Notes under the pieces: model-generated | Told to the model about the DNA's origin: nothing | What the model saw: only the letters and a program-made list of their open reading frames with translations | Databases searched by the model: none | Program-made: the position numbers and the translations under genes | In this document: piece by piece, positions 1-10,710 of the stretch | Position numbering within the stretch: the first letter of the stretch is position 1 | Layout of the letters: every line of letters begins with the position of its first letter | Assembly (NCBI GenBank): GCA_900491605.1 | Contig: UESW01004352.1 | Coordinates: 494,000-557,999 of the forward strand | DNA length: 64,000 bases | Direction of reading: 5' to 3' | From: Calamus simplicifolius | Taxonomy: Eukaryota > Streptophyta > Magnoliopsida > Arecales > Arecaceae

Positions 1-14
1 GTGGGGCTGAGGTC

Positions 15-1407
15 ATGGAGCCTTTGCACGAGCATGAGGCGATGGAAGCCCAAGCAGACAAGCCCGTGAGGAACGACGTAGCATGGGCCGAAGCCAGCAG
101 GGAAGTTGGGTGGAACGAGGAGGGAAGAAGTGATTTTCCTTTGCCAGCACCGGCTCCCCCTCCTGTTATCCTGCTCGATACCTCTTCAGAGCGAGTTGTG
201 AAAGCACCGTCGCCCCTGCCCGAAGCCGTCGAGACAGAGCCAGCCCACTCAACTACAAAGCCGACTCCAGCTGCTGTTATATCCCCTAAGGGGGCAACAA
301 CCGAGGCGCCTCCACCAGCGAAAGTGCCGGGGGCGGTAGAGTCGGAGGCAGAGTCCTCCCATGCGGCCCCCACGTCGGCGGAAGCGAAGGGCATTGATCC
401 TTTCTTTCAATCGATTTTGGCGAATTATAGTCGCTGGGCCGAGCGAGCACTGAATGAGGCATTCGTGTCTGAGGTGCAGGAGTTCCTCCATCATCAGGGG
501 AGGGCTACCTTCTTTCGAGAGGCGTCTGTGGTGCACCTCTGGGTGAGTTTTGCTCCACTATCATCGTTTTTTTAAGACTGTTTTCTTTGTCTAATTTAAA
601 CACCCTATCCAGGCGTTGAATTCTATGATTGCCATGAGGGACATGTGGGCCCTGGGCGATGCTGCTCTCGATCAATCGTTGGAGGAGATGCGAGAACTCC
701 GGGCCAGGGCAGAAAGGGCAGAAATGGCCTTGGAGGATACTCGAGCAGAAACTGCTCGGGCGCTTAAGGGCAAAGCCGAAGCCCTCCGGCTAAGAGCCGA
801 GAAGGCAGAAGAGGCATTAGAAATCACCCAACGCAAAGCGGCTAATGAGCTAGATAATGCTCAGGTGGCCGAAGAAAAAACAAAGGGTAGCGGAGGAGAA
901 ATTGGTGGTGGCGGAGTCGGAAGTGTATATGCTGAAGAACCGATTATACTCCGCCACCATTGAGATAAGGGTGGCCGAAGAGAGGGTCGAGAATGCGGAG
1001 GAGATTGCCCGCCAGTCCGATGCCAAAATTTCTAATTTGAAGACGGCGATGATCGAAGCTGAGAAGAAAGTCGCCGAGGCCGAGAAGAAGGCTGCGGAGG
1101 CCGAGAAAAAGGCTGCAGAAATCGAGCAAAAGGTTGCAGAAGCCGAGCAGAGAACCTCCGAGGCGAGAGAGCTACAGAGGCCGTAGAGAACTTCAGGAAG
1201 TCTAGCGCCTTTAGCAGGGAATTGGCTGAGTCGACAGCTTTTGCATATGAGGGCGGCTTCCAAGACTGCAAGGAAAAAATCCAAAAACTCTATGGCCTTG
1301 AAGGGATCGAAGGGTTGGAGCCAGATGACGTCCCGAAAGATGACAACTTAGCTCCAAACAATTCTAGTCTCCTTCACTTTGACTGTAATGCTTCAAGTTC
1401 AATTTAA
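15..1407 (+). pseudogene. Antisense extra ORF of Gypsy element A (coiled-coil, intron-containing)
   Basis: The reading frame runs from ATG 15 to TAA about 1407, opposite in strand to gag-pol. A 70-bp intron is suggested at 543-612 (GTGAGT donor, CTATCCAG acceptor). It joins a Pro/Ala/Glu-rich N-terminal part to a long heptad-rich coiled coil of repeated AEKAEKKAAEAE-like units (about 613-1185). A +1 shift near 880 and a compensating one near 1170 move the frame away and back. The C-terminal part (about 1187-1350) has the spaced pattern F-x-x-C-K-x-x-I seen again at the end of the related ORF at 60939-63900. In plant databases such ORFs are usually labelled putative gypsy-type transposon proteins. 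Function unknown. The N-terminal conserved domain would lie left of the window. Confidence 0.6.
543..612 (+). other. Putative spliceosomal intron in antisense ORF A
   Basis: A GTGAGT donor follows a Trp codon, and a pyrimidine-rich stretch ends in CTATCCAG before an open frame that continues the coiled-coil protein. Read through, the first frame stops within the intron. Confidence 0.5.
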
Positions 1408-1690
1408 ATCAGCGATTTTGTAAACTTTGGGCTATTAATGAATCTTTTGATCAGTAATGTTTATATCTTGGTTCGTAATTGGGTCTGCTAGTGTGTGAAT
1501 TGACACAAACTAAAAACCTATGGCCAAAAAATTACGATACGATTCCCTTTTTGAGGGACATTAGAAAATCAATTAGAGAACTGATGTGGGATCAGTCTTG
1601 GTTGCAGGCACGAGGGTCAAAGCACTTAGAGTAGGATCACGTTTGTGCAGACGAAAAGTCGTTCAATGCCAACACAAGGTTGGATAAAAT

Positions 1691-1912
1691 GCCAACGCGA
1701 AGCGGGGCTTAAGTGTAGGCGCGGAGCCGGCTTTAGGTGCCGGCTCGGAGCTGGGCTTTAGGTGCCGACGCGGAGCTGAGCTTTAGATACCGACGTGGAG
1801 CCGGCTTTAAGTGCGATGCGGAACCGGGCTTTAGGTGCTGACGCGGAGCCGGGCTCTAGGTGCCGACACGGAGCCGGGCTTTAGGTGCCGACGAGGAGCC
1901 GGGCTTTAATGA
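1691..1912. repeat. Tandem repeat, about 26-27 bp unit, in Gypsy A spacer
   Basis: Eight or nine imperfect copies of a GC-rich unit containing GGAGCCGGGCTTTAGGTGCC lie between the end of integrase and the antisense ORF. Copies differ by point changes and small indels. The rest of 1408-1999 holds no open frame I can assign. Confidence 0.85.
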
Positions 1913-1999
1913 GAAGCCAGAATGCTTTAAACACTTTTGTTAGTGCAAAAGGATGAACGATAATTATAGGCTAATGTTTAAAACAAATATGACAATGGG

Positions 2000-4840
2000 T
2001 TACTGATAATACCGCCTGAGATTATCCGCATTCCGGGTATGAGGAGGGGTGTCCGTCTAGTTCTTCGATCCGATAAGCTCCATGATGAAGTGCCTGGGTG
2101 ACCCGGTAAGGCCCTTCCCAATTGGGGGATAGCTTGCCTCCCTCCGTAGGTTTGGAGACTGCAGCTCGCCTGAGGACCAAATCTCCCGGAAGGAACGTCC
2201 TGGGACAGACTCGGGCGTTGTAGTACTTTGCAATCCTTTGTCGGTAAGAGGCCATTCTGATTCGTGCTTGATCACGAAGCTCTTCGACGAGGTCGAGGTT
2301 AGCCCTTAGTTGACTGGGATTGTCATCTTCATTGTACGACTGTGTCCGGGGACTAGGGACACGATCTCCACTGGGACGACGGCTTCTGTTCCGAAGACAA
2401 GGCTGAATGGAGTCTCTTCAGTGGGAGCACGGGGCATTGTGTGATAAGCCCACAATACATTCGGGAGCTCTTCTACCCATCTCCCTTGAAGTTGTCCAAG
2501 CGCGTCCTGAGTCCTTGTAAGATTGTACGATTCATCACTTCGGTAGCCCCATTAGTTTGCAGGTGACCAACAGAAGTGAACATTTGGTGTATTCCTAGTT
2601 CAGCACAGAAGTATCTGAATGGGCCATTGTCGAACTGGCGTCCGTTGTCGGTAACGAGTGTGTGGGATAGTCCAAATTGGTAAATAATGAAATTCCAAAA
2701 GAAACTCCTCACCTTAGCTTCAGTAATCTGGCTAGCGCTTCAGCTTCCACCCACTTAGTGAATGATCGATGGCGACAAGCAAGTACCTCCGTTGGCCAGA
2801 AGCAGAAGGGAAAGGTCCCAAGATGTCCATCCTCCATTGGGCAAACGGCCATGGAGCCGATAGAGGGCTCAGTCGAGAAGTTGGTTGCCGTTGGATGTTG
2901 GCATGCCGCTGGCAACTATTACATTTTGGACTAGCTCGGCCGCGTCCTCCCGCATGGTGGGCCAGTAATAGCTTGGCGTTGGGCTTTGTAGGCCAATGCT
3001 CTGCCCCCCAAGTGGCTTCCGCAGATACCTTCATGGATCTCTCGGAGGATGTAATCGACATCTGTGGGGCCAACACATCTCAAGAGGGGATGGGAGAAGG
3101 ACCTCCGATACAGCTGCCCGTCGAACATTAGGAACTTGTGTATTCGCCGTTTGAAGATCTTGACTTCGGTGGGGTCAGTTGGTAGGGCTCCAGTAGTAAA
3201 GTACTTAGTGTAGGCGTCCATCCAAGAAGGCTCTTGGCAGACTGGCATGGATTCTTTTATTGTGTCAATGCTCGGGGTCTCCAGGCGCTCTATATAAGTT
3301 CTTCCCAAGGTTCCGTCGGCCGATGTAGCTAGACGAGACAGCGCGTCGGCTCTGGCATTCTCTCCCGGGGAATGTAACTGATGCTGAAATGGGTTAAGGG
3401 GGAGACCTGCGACTGCACCATACTCAGGTAACGACATGATGGGATCTCGTGCCTCGTATTCCCCCTTTATCTGGCCACAAACTAGCTGAGAGTCAGTGAA
3501 AACTCTGAGATGCTTTACCCCAAGCTCACAAGCTAGTCATATTCCAGATAGTAGGGCTTCGTACTCGGCTTGGTTGTTGGTAGCTGGGAAAAGGAAACGG
3601 AGGGCGTACTCCGTCACCACTCTGTTGGGACTGGCTAGAATGAGGCCAGCCCCACTTCCCTGAGAGTTTGACGCCCATCCACATGAAGGAGCCAGTCCCT
3701 CCCTTCTTCCTTGATTTCATCATCTGAAGGGTCTTCCTTTGTTCTTTTGTCCAGGTCCCTTCGACAAGAAGTCCGCTAAGACTTGGGACTTCATAGCTGT
3801 CCTGGGCCGAAACGATAGATCAAATTCTCCCAACTTGACCGTCCACTTTGCCAGCCGGCCAGAAGTATCAGGACGGGACAGGACCGCCTTGAGCGGCTGG
3901 TCGGTGACCACCACGATCGGGTGAGCTTGGAAATAGGCCTGAGGCATTGGGCGGAGACGATCAGTGCAAAGATGACCTTTTCGATTTTCGAGTACCTTGT
4001 CTCCGCATCATGCAGCACCTTGCTGGTGTAATACACTGGCTTTTGCATCCCATCGGCATCCATGCGCACCAGCACGGAACTAACCGCTTCGGGGGAAGCC
4101 GCGAGGTACAAGAAGAGTTCTTCTCCACTCCTTGGCTTGGACAGCAGTGGTGGGGGATAGAATTCTTTTAATCCTTCGAAGGCCTCCTGACACTCCCTGG
4201 TCCACTCGAAACTATTGACTCGGCGTAGTGCCTTGAAGAAAGGTAAACACCTCTCAGACTTGGATAGGAAACGGCTCAGGGCCGCTATCCGTCCGGCCAA
4301 ACGTTGCACTTCTTTCTTATTGGAGGGAGATTTCATGTCCAAGATGGCTCGGACTTTATCGGGATTCGCCTCTATTCCTCATTGGGTCACCATGAAACCC
4401 AAGAATTTACCGGCCGTCACCCCAAAGGCACACTTACGGGGGTTCAGCATCATTCTATACTGCGGAGGTTATCGAAAGTTTCCGTCAGGTCGGCGATATG
4501 GCTGGTGGCGTGAATGCTCTTTGTCAGCATGTCGTCCACGTATACCTCCATGTTGCGTCCGATCTGGCTCTCGAAGACTTTGTTCATCAGCCTCTGGTAG
4601 GTGGCTCCGGCGTTCTTTAGTCCGAACGCATCACCTTGTAGCAGTAGATTCCCTTCTCAGTTATGAAGGAGGTAGCCTCCTCATCTGTGGGTTCCATCCT
4701 GATTTGGTTGTACCCAGAGAAGGCGTCCATGAAACTAAGTGTTTTATGGCCAGATGTGGCGTCTACCAGTTGATCGATTCGGGCAGAGGGAAGCTATCCT
4801 TCGGGTACGCCTTGTTAAGATCGATGAAGTCTACACACAT
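2000..4840 (-). pseudogene. Gypsy A pol, second half: RT, RNase H, additional RNase H, integrase
   Basis: Fragments on the minus strand, read from 4840 down to the stop at 2000-2002, match Ty3/Gypsy pol. RT resumes after the inserted LTR with DFIDLNKAYPKD and SFMDAFSGYNQI (about 4840-4700). The RT connection and RNase H follow (4342-3790, with KPVYYTSKVLHDAETRYSKIE). An additional archaeal-type RNase H runs about 3720-3430 (NNQAEYEALLSG, then a broken frame). The integrase zinc region and core lie at about 3110-2470 (WRMDILGPFP; LVTDNGRQFD), and the C-terminal GPYRV...GAYRIEELDG domain at 2255-2000. Several frameshifts, including one just before the terminus, make it non-functional. Confidence 0.85.
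4836..4840. repeat. TSD CACAT, left of solo LTR
   Basis: CACAT occurs immediately left of the TGTTG terminus at 4841 and again at 6336-6340. Removing the insert and one copy restores a continuous RT reading frame on the minus strand. Confidence 0.85.
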
Positions 4841-6335
4841 TGTTGGCCCAGATGGCAACCCAAGAGGGGGGGGGGGTGAATTGGGTTCTTAAAAATTTAA
4901 CCTTTTAAAACGATTGGCTTTGGAATACACAAGATTAAGTGCAGGATAAATATTAACTACAAACAAAGAGATAGAGAGAGAGGATCAAAACATAGCAAAC
5001 ACAAAAATTTTATAATGGTTCGGTGTATCCAACACCTACGTCCACTCCCAAGTACCACTTGGGTCCACACTATAATCTTCTAGATTACAGCCGAGTTGTT
5101 TTACAAGCTCATAACTCAAAACTTGTTGTTTCCCACGGGATCACAATGAACCCAGCTGGTTTTCCGGGCTCACCAGCACAAAACCCAAACCCAAGATAAT
5201 CTAGCTTGACCCAAGGTATACTACCTCCACTAATTCAATCCCCCTAATTGAACTAGAAAAACAAATGAGAATAGAGTTTACAATAACAAACAGTTCCTTA
5301 AATGAGCAAATATTCAATATAAATAAACAAGGTTAGAAAAGCCTGTTTGAAGCAGAGTTGATTTGAGCTTTTCTTCTTTTCCTCTTCTCCTTTGAGATGT
5401 TGAATCAGGCCTCAGCTCGGATTCTTTACAAAGATTTGCAGATGAGAAGTTGGGAAAAAACATGACTTTTTGCTCTCTTTTTTCTTTTGAAAATCCTCCG
5501 ATTTTGAACTTGAATGCCTTGGATTTCTCTTTGAGCTTTATGGAGTTGATGGATTTGAACTTTGACTCTTTCCTCTTGATTTCTTGCTCAAGACTTCTCG
5601 GATTTTTCAATTTATTTTCTCTCTATTTTTTTTCTCTTCTTTTTTCAAACGGACGGACTCCCCTTTTATAGATTCTTCTTTAATCCAAGATTAGGTGAAA
5701 AACTAGCCGTTATTTCTGTCCTTGGATTCCTCCTACACACAAGAAAAGTGTCCGTTAGAGATTAGGTGAGAAAATATTACCGTTGGATGCCGTTCTGACA
5801 TTTTGAAAATCCGTTCCTGACAGGCTGGAGTCGGCTCCAACTTTTCAGGTGTCGGCTCCAAGTCGAGTATCCAAAAATAGAAAGTAAAAGTTCGTTGAGG
5901 AGTCGGCTCCGAAAAAGGTAAGTGTCGGCTCGTCGCATTCGGGAGTCGGCTCCGAAAAACTGTAAGTGTCGGCTCCAGAGTAGTCCAAAAATATGCTTTC
6001 TGTTCCCGCATTGGAGTCAGCTCCAGACATTGTAAGTGTCGGCTCCGAAACTCTGGGTGTTGGCTCCGAAACACTGGGTGTCGACTCCTGACCGTGCCAA
6101 AAATTAGGAAAGCAACTGATCGGCCATGGGGTCGGCTCCAGACCTTCTAGGTGTCGACTCTAGGTTCTGAATTTTGAAACATACTTCTGGAATTTGATTC
6201 AAAACACGTATTTCTTTATCCTTTTTGATTGATCAAATCTTTTTAAGCCCTAAAACACTTGTTAAATCTATTAGTAATAAAATGAATATACTAATATCTT
6301 TTTATTAATAATCAAAATCAATAATTGGGTCAACA
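4841..6335. mobile_element. Solo LTR (1495 bp) nested in Gypsy A RT
   Basis: It begins TGTTGGCCCA and ends TGGGTCAACA: short inverted termini with one mismatch and the TG...CA ends of an LTR. It is flanked by the 5-bp duplication CACAT and contains no coding domain, PBS or PPT, so it is best read as a solo LTR left by LTR-LTR recombination. Just inside the left end is a run of G followed by TGAATTGGG, a motif I associate with common plant LTRs. Open frames inside (for example 5450-5671 and 5314-5610) are low-complexity and not credible genes. Orientation was not determined. Confidence 0.85.
5828..6161. repeat. Dispersed GTCGGCTCC motif cluster in solo LTR
   Basis: About twelve occurrences of G(A/T)GTCGGCTCC or near variants, at roughly 5828, 5850, 5900, 5923, 5942, 5966, 6013, 6036, 6056, 6079, 6127 and 6151. 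GAG- and GTG-leading forms alternate in places, with AT-rich spacers of uneven length. Confidence 0.8.
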
Positions 6336-6340
6336 CACAT
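6336..6340. repeat. TSD CACAT, right of solo LTR
   Basis: Second copy of the 5-bp target duplication flanking the 4841-6335 insertion. Confidence 0.85.
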
Positions 6341-6490
6341 CCTCCAACTCCCATTGGCCTTGCGGACCATCACGACGTTGGTCAACCAATCGGGGTATCA
6401 AACTTCCCGAATATGGCCTACAGCTTTTAGTTTACGGACTTCCTCATCGACAGCCTTCTGTCTATCCGGAGCGAAACTCCTCTTCTTCTG
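6336..6490 (-). pseudogene. Gypsy A RT, N-terminal fragment
   Basis: The minus strand encodes PDWLTNVVMVRKANGSWRM, the first conserved RT block of plant Ty3/Gypsy elements. It is cut at the solo LTR insertion and continues at 4840 with VDFIDLNKAYPKD. A frame change and a stop separate it from the upstream protease-linker frame. Confidence 0.8.
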
Positions 6491-7216
6491 TCAGACAGGC
6501 CGACATTCTGGCTTGAGGTTAAGTTTGTGAGTGATTATCTTCTTGGGGATGCTTGGCATATCAGACGATGACCATGCGAAGATGTCAGAGTTGGCGTGCA
6601 AGAAAGCAAGGAGCTGATCGCGGGCCTCCTCTGGAAGCAATGCCCTGACTTGGATGGTCTTCGCGGAATCGTCTCCCAAGGGAAAAGTCAGGAGGTGCTC
6701 GGCCGGCTCCCCTCTCTTCTCCAACTCTTGGGGGTCAGTCAGTTTTGGTGCAGTCGCCGATGCGGTCTCTTGTGGACTGGGGGCTAGGTGGTAGCAGAGT
6801 GGCAACGGGTTTTGCTCTCCCCTCATTTCTCCTATTCCTTCGTTGGTGGGGAACTTCACAAGTAGCCTTTTGGTGGAGATGACAGCATCCAACAGGTTTA
6901 AGCCAAGCCTCCCCAAAATAGCATTGTACGCCAAGGGGACCCGCACCACCAAGAAGTTCATAAGAACCGTGCTCTGGCGTGGTGGGGTTCCGGCTGTGAC
7001 TGGGAGAGTGATTTCCCCTTCGACCCGGACTGAATCCCTGGTGAAGCCCATCAGCGGAGTGGTGACAGGTAAAAGAGAACTTGCAGGTAAACTCATTCTA
7101 ATACAAGCATCGTAACTTAAAACATTCACTGAGCTTCCACTATCAACCAAAATCCGCTTTACAGGATGTTTGGCGATCGTCATGGAGACGACGATGCCAT
7201 CATCATTTTTATTCAC
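6491..7216 (-). pseudogene. Gypsy A aspartic protease and linker
   Basis: A 241-codon minus-strand frame contains the retroviral-type protease active site VDSGSS near residue 26 and the flap/hydrophobic signature YNAILGRLGL near residue 95. It ends in a linker that leads to RT (HANSDIFAWSSSDMPSIP). In Ty3/Gypsy elements this enzyme processes the Gag-Pol polyprotein. The first codons are in the middle of a polyprotein, so the listed start is only where the frame opens. A frame break near 7216-7275 separates it from gag. Confidence 0.85.
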
Positions 7217-7272
7217 TACCCCTCTAGGTCTTTTTTGAAAAAAGAAATTACAGGATTGTCATCTTTCTCTCG

Positions 7273-8925
7273 CTATCTTTTGGAACCACTGCCTACCCCC
7301 CAGGAGATCATGGCCACCGTCTTCGCTGTTGGGGCATTGTCCAAGGCAATCTGCTGCATGGGAGGTGCTGACGGACCCGCGGTTGTAGGGTTCCCCCGGC
7401 GGATGAACTTGCTCAGATGGCCTTGCTGGACAAGCTCCTCGATAACTTTTTTTAGTTGGCGGCAATTTTCAGTGTCGTGGCCATAGTCTCTGTGATATCG
7501 GCAATAGACATCTTTGCTGCGGGGGACCCCTGACTTCATTGGAGATGGACGCCAAAAATAAGGCTCTTCCTCAATCTCTAACAAGATGTGAGATATCGGA
7601 GCAAGGAGGGGTGTAAAATGCTCCTTGGGAACTAGTGTTTGGGGCTGGCTATCCGTGCGACGAGGCGGCTCAGGCTTTCTGGACCGTCCTCCAGCGGGTT
7701 CTACGGGTGCTGACTTCTTGCTGGAACTTTTGTCGGCTTCCCTTCTGGAAGAATCTGCTTCGTCAATGCAAATGTACTTATGTGCCCGGCTTAGCAGCTC
7801 GGCGTAGGAGCCGGAGGGCTTTTTATCTAGAGAATACGCAAATCTAGACGGGCGGAGTCCTCGCTTCAGCGCGAGAGGGGCTACAGAATCCTCCAAGTTA
7901 TAGACCTCGAGCGCAGTCTCCTTGAACCGAGCCACGAAATCCTTCAGAGTTTCCCCGCTCCTTTGTTGGACAGCGAACAAGCTATCGGCGACTCGAGGGA
8001 TCTTCCGACATGCATCGAAGTGGGCCAGGAAAGATCGCTCGAGTTGCTTGAACGAGTTGATGCTGCATGGTGGCAGACGAGAGTACCATGCACGTGCCGC
8101 CTTCCGAAGTGTTGCTGGAAAAGCAACACACAGGAGAGGGTCCGTTGCTCCTTGGACCTGCATGAGGACCTTGTAACTCTCCAAGTGGTTTAGGGGGTCC
8201 ATCGTACCATCATACGAGTCCAGCTGAGGGAGATGAAACCGGAGTGGGACCGGCTCCTCCATGATGCGACGTGAAAGAGGTGGACGGCAGTTATAGTCCA
8301 CTCCGTTTGGGTTGGCGATTCGGTGGCTGAGTTCCTCCAATCGTTGATGATACTCGTTGAGCCGTTGCTTGGCCCGACGAGCAGCCTTCTTGCTCGAGTC
8401 TCCTTTAGAAGAGTCAGAGGAAGAGGATGGAGAGGCCCGCCGGTGTATTGGGTGCAATCGCCGTGGCTCCTTCTCACTGCGTCGCCCGCAAGAACGATCG
8501 GAATGGCGAGAAAGGGACCGTCACCATTTCGAGGTTTCCCGGCGGCGAGACCTTGGGGACGAGTGGTGGGAGGCTTCAGGAGGGGTCCTTCCCTGATGAG
8601 GTTGAATGGTTTCATGGCCTTCCTCGCGGAGCGGAGGGGGCTGAGACCCTGTATGGCAGCGAAGCAATGCTCCTGCAGTCCCTGTACCACCGTCATCAGA
8701 TCCTGCACTTGATGGGCTAGGGCATCTAGCCGATCGAACTGGCTAACCTGCGGTGGCGCAGGAGGTGGAACATGGAGGTTGTCCTTAGATTGTTCAGCCT
8801 GCGAGATACGCTCCGCAACCTGACTGGTAGAAGCTTCATGAGCTCGCGTGGTTACTTGTCTCCCTTGCAGGGGTCGCAGATACGTTGAACAAACGTTCAC
8901 CTGCCCCCCTACCTGGCACGCCAAT
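7273..8925 (-). pseudogene. Gypsy A gag
   Basis: A 394-codon frame (8457-7273) carries the retrotransposon gag core (PQLDSYDGTMDPLNHLESYK; AARAWYSRLPP; SFKQLERSFLAHF; LKDFVARF), followed by a charged region and a Cys/His cluster, CRYHRDYGHDTENC, that may act as the nucleic-acid-binding knuckle. An N-terminal Gln/Pro-rich coiled section lies in another frame upstream (about 8890-8460), so one frameshift splits gag. The protein would package element RNA in cytoplasmic particles. The initiator codon could not be fixed. Confidence 0.85.
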
Positions 8926-9750
8926 TGTTGCTGCCAAACCACTTGCAATGACCGTCGGGTGAGATGGGATCTCCGCAGGCCTTCCAGAGTACAGAAAGGT
9001 CACCGTCTTCCTTCAGGAGCTTGCAAAAAGTTCCGGATCGGTGGTTCCGGTGGGGACCCTCCGATGCCCAAGTAAGTGGGTTGATAGAACAGGAAAGTTG
9101 CATATATCAGTAGAATTTTTCCGAGAAGAGTCCTCTCGCATTGAGCTCAGGCCCTCTTGTTATACCTCTTTGGGGAGCAACGTTCTCCTGAACGGTGAGT
9201 GGGTGAGCCATTGCTGAATGAGCGCCGTGTATGCCGGTAACTGTGGGACGCGCTAGTACCTACCCATGATTTCAGCGAACGAGATACACGATAACAGATG
9301 TCTCGAATCTCGGGGTCCGTTACTTGAAGTGGGTTTCAGTGTATTTTGGAAAGAATGATACCAAGTTATGGTTATAGCCAAACCAAAGCCATAGGCCGAA
9401 GCCAAAGGCCGGAGCTGGGGGCCGGAGCCGACGCTGGAGGTCAGAGCCAAAGGCCGGAGCCAAAGGCCAGAGCTGGAGGCCGGAGCCAAAGGCCGGAGCT
9501 GGAGGCCGGAGCCGACGCTGGAGGCCGGAGCTAAAGGCCGGAGCTGGATGCCGGAGCTGACGCTGGAGGCCGGAGCTGGAGGCCGGAGCCGACGCTGTAG
9601 GCCGGAGCCAAAGGCCGAAGCCAAAGGCCGGAGCTGGAGGCCGGAGCCAAAGGCTGGAGCCAAGGATTCCAAAATCCCGAGAACGAGCTATCACATCATT
9701 AATTCCAAAAATTGCGCAGGAGGTTATAATACCGCCCAGAGGAGATGATC
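8926..9750 (-). mobile_element. 5' LTR of Gypsy A, right edge uncertain
   Basis: The left edge on the + strand is TGTTGCTGCC at 8926, next to the putative primer-binding region ATTGGCGTGCCAGG of the minus-strand element. A block near 9056-9080 (CCCTCCGATGCCCAAGT) matches the element C LTR near 59677-59700, which supports the LTR call and the shared orientation. The right edge is only bracketed, at about 9700-9760. Confidence 0.6.
9370..9665. repeat. Tandem GC-rich repeats in Gypsy A LTR (U3 side)
   Basis: Repeated alternation of GGCCGGAGCCAAA, GGCCGGAGCTGGA and GGCCGGAGCCGACGCTGGA units. Both strands stay open (for example 9253-9672 minus) only because the unit avoids stops. These are not genes. 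Confidence 0.9.
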
Positions 9751-9758
9751 AACCGCAT

Positions 9759-10170
9759 CATAATGATTACTGAAAAAAAGAGAGAAAATACTCCCACTTA
9801 ATATAAAGCACCTAAATTTTATTTATTAAGTAAGTAATGATGTCAATTAAAATTTAATAATAAACTGAATATTTGTAGTTGTTCTTCGTTCTCTTATGCG
9901 TCCTATTAGGATATTGATAAAACTTAGATGCAATACATTAAGTGCATGTTGTTCTTTCCATTTTTCTTGCCTTGTTTAGTCATAATAATCTCCATCTAAG
10001 TCTTGTGTGATGATTACTGAAGAAAAATAAAAGCAAACACTTGCAATTAATGCAATGTACCTAAGTATCATCCATTAAGCAAGGAATGGTGTCAACTTAA
10101 ATTTAACGGTAAGCTGAATATTTGTAGCTGTTCTCCATTCTCTCAGGTCTCAGACTAGGATATTGATTGC
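9759..10170. repeat. Diverged direct duplication, about 165 bp, period about 250
   Basis: 9759-9925 and 10009-10170 share GATTACTGA, the middle block ATTAAGNAAG(T/G)AATG(A/G)TGTCAA and the block AAGCTGAATATTTGTAGCTGTTCT with scattered changes. No gene is visible from 9760 to 10705. The sequence is AT-rich and of unknown origin. Confidence 0.6.
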
Positions 10171-10705
10171 TTTCAGTTGTGCCTATGGATTCTTTGTTAC
10201 CCATGGAATCTGACTACTTTGAATTGAAAATTTTAAAATATTGAGAGTTCAATTAAGTGCTTGCTATGCTGTTAATGACTTCATGTTCCATTTTTGGGAG
10301 TAAATATGTAAGATTTCATATTCTTCAACATCTCCAACACAATATGATGTCGAAAGGACATGCTTAGACTACGGCTATGGCCGGGCCTCTGAGGTTTAAA
10401 CTTATTAGGACCTTAATCTTGAGGCCAATACCTAGTTCCTGGCCTTAACATGCCATGAAATCTAAGCTCAAGTGTGGCCTTCCCATCCAGATTAAGACCT
10501 AAGCCCAAAACAAATTGCAAAAACAGAGCTAGTTTGTTAAAATATATCTTATCGGATATAAATTTAGAATCCAAATTGTTGATGTTGATCTATGTATCTT
10601 AAAGCATATCCAAACCATACAAAATTTCAACTGTTTTTTATCCTTCTAAGCTATAGATCAAGTCAAAACATTGTATCAAGCTATGTAAACTGTCCATTTA
10701 GGATG
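10171..10705. other. Non-coding flank left of Copia A
   Basis: AT-rich DNA with no credible frame, RNA gene or recognised repeat. It is the left half of the Copia A empty site, which joins to 20384. Confidence 0.5.
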
Positions 10706-10710
10706 ATGAC
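10706..10710. repeat. TSD ATGAC, left of Copia A
   Basis: ATGAC precedes the 5' LTR at 10711 and follows the 3' LTR at 20379-20383. Confidence 0.9.

Larger units (their letters stand above)
1..9750 (-). mobile_element. Ty3/Gypsy Tat-like retrotransposon A, degenerate, 3' end outside window
   Basis: Reading the minus strand from right to left, the order is 5' LTR (about 9750-8926), gag, aspartic protease, RT, RNase H, an additional RNase H, integrase, spacer, and an extra ORF on the opposite strand. An additional RNase H plus an extra ORF beyond integrase is the known layout of plant Tat-lineage Gypsy elements. The 3' LTR lies left of position 1. Frameshifts and stops occur in every domain, and a solo LTR (4841-6335) sits inside RT, so the copy is dead. 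The right LTR edge and the target-site duplication could not be fixed. Confidence 0.85.

Noticed and set aside
4841..6335. Possible 8-bp-TSD (hAT) reading of the insertion in RT (ACACACAT)
   Set aside because: TGTTG...CAACA termini with 5-bp CACAT fit an LTR better; the extra matching bases come from the CAACA end.
9253..9694. Open frames of 124-139 codons across the GC repeats on the minus strand
   Set aside because: Pure repeat translation (LRPLAPASS-like) with no domain; explained by the tandem unit.
9715..9760. Resemblance of TTATAATACCGCCC to the integrase terminus at 2000-2035, suggesting a second element joined at the LTR
   Set aside because: The match is short and gapped; the LTR-edge explanation fits element C's LTR layout equally well. 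Left open rather than claimed.
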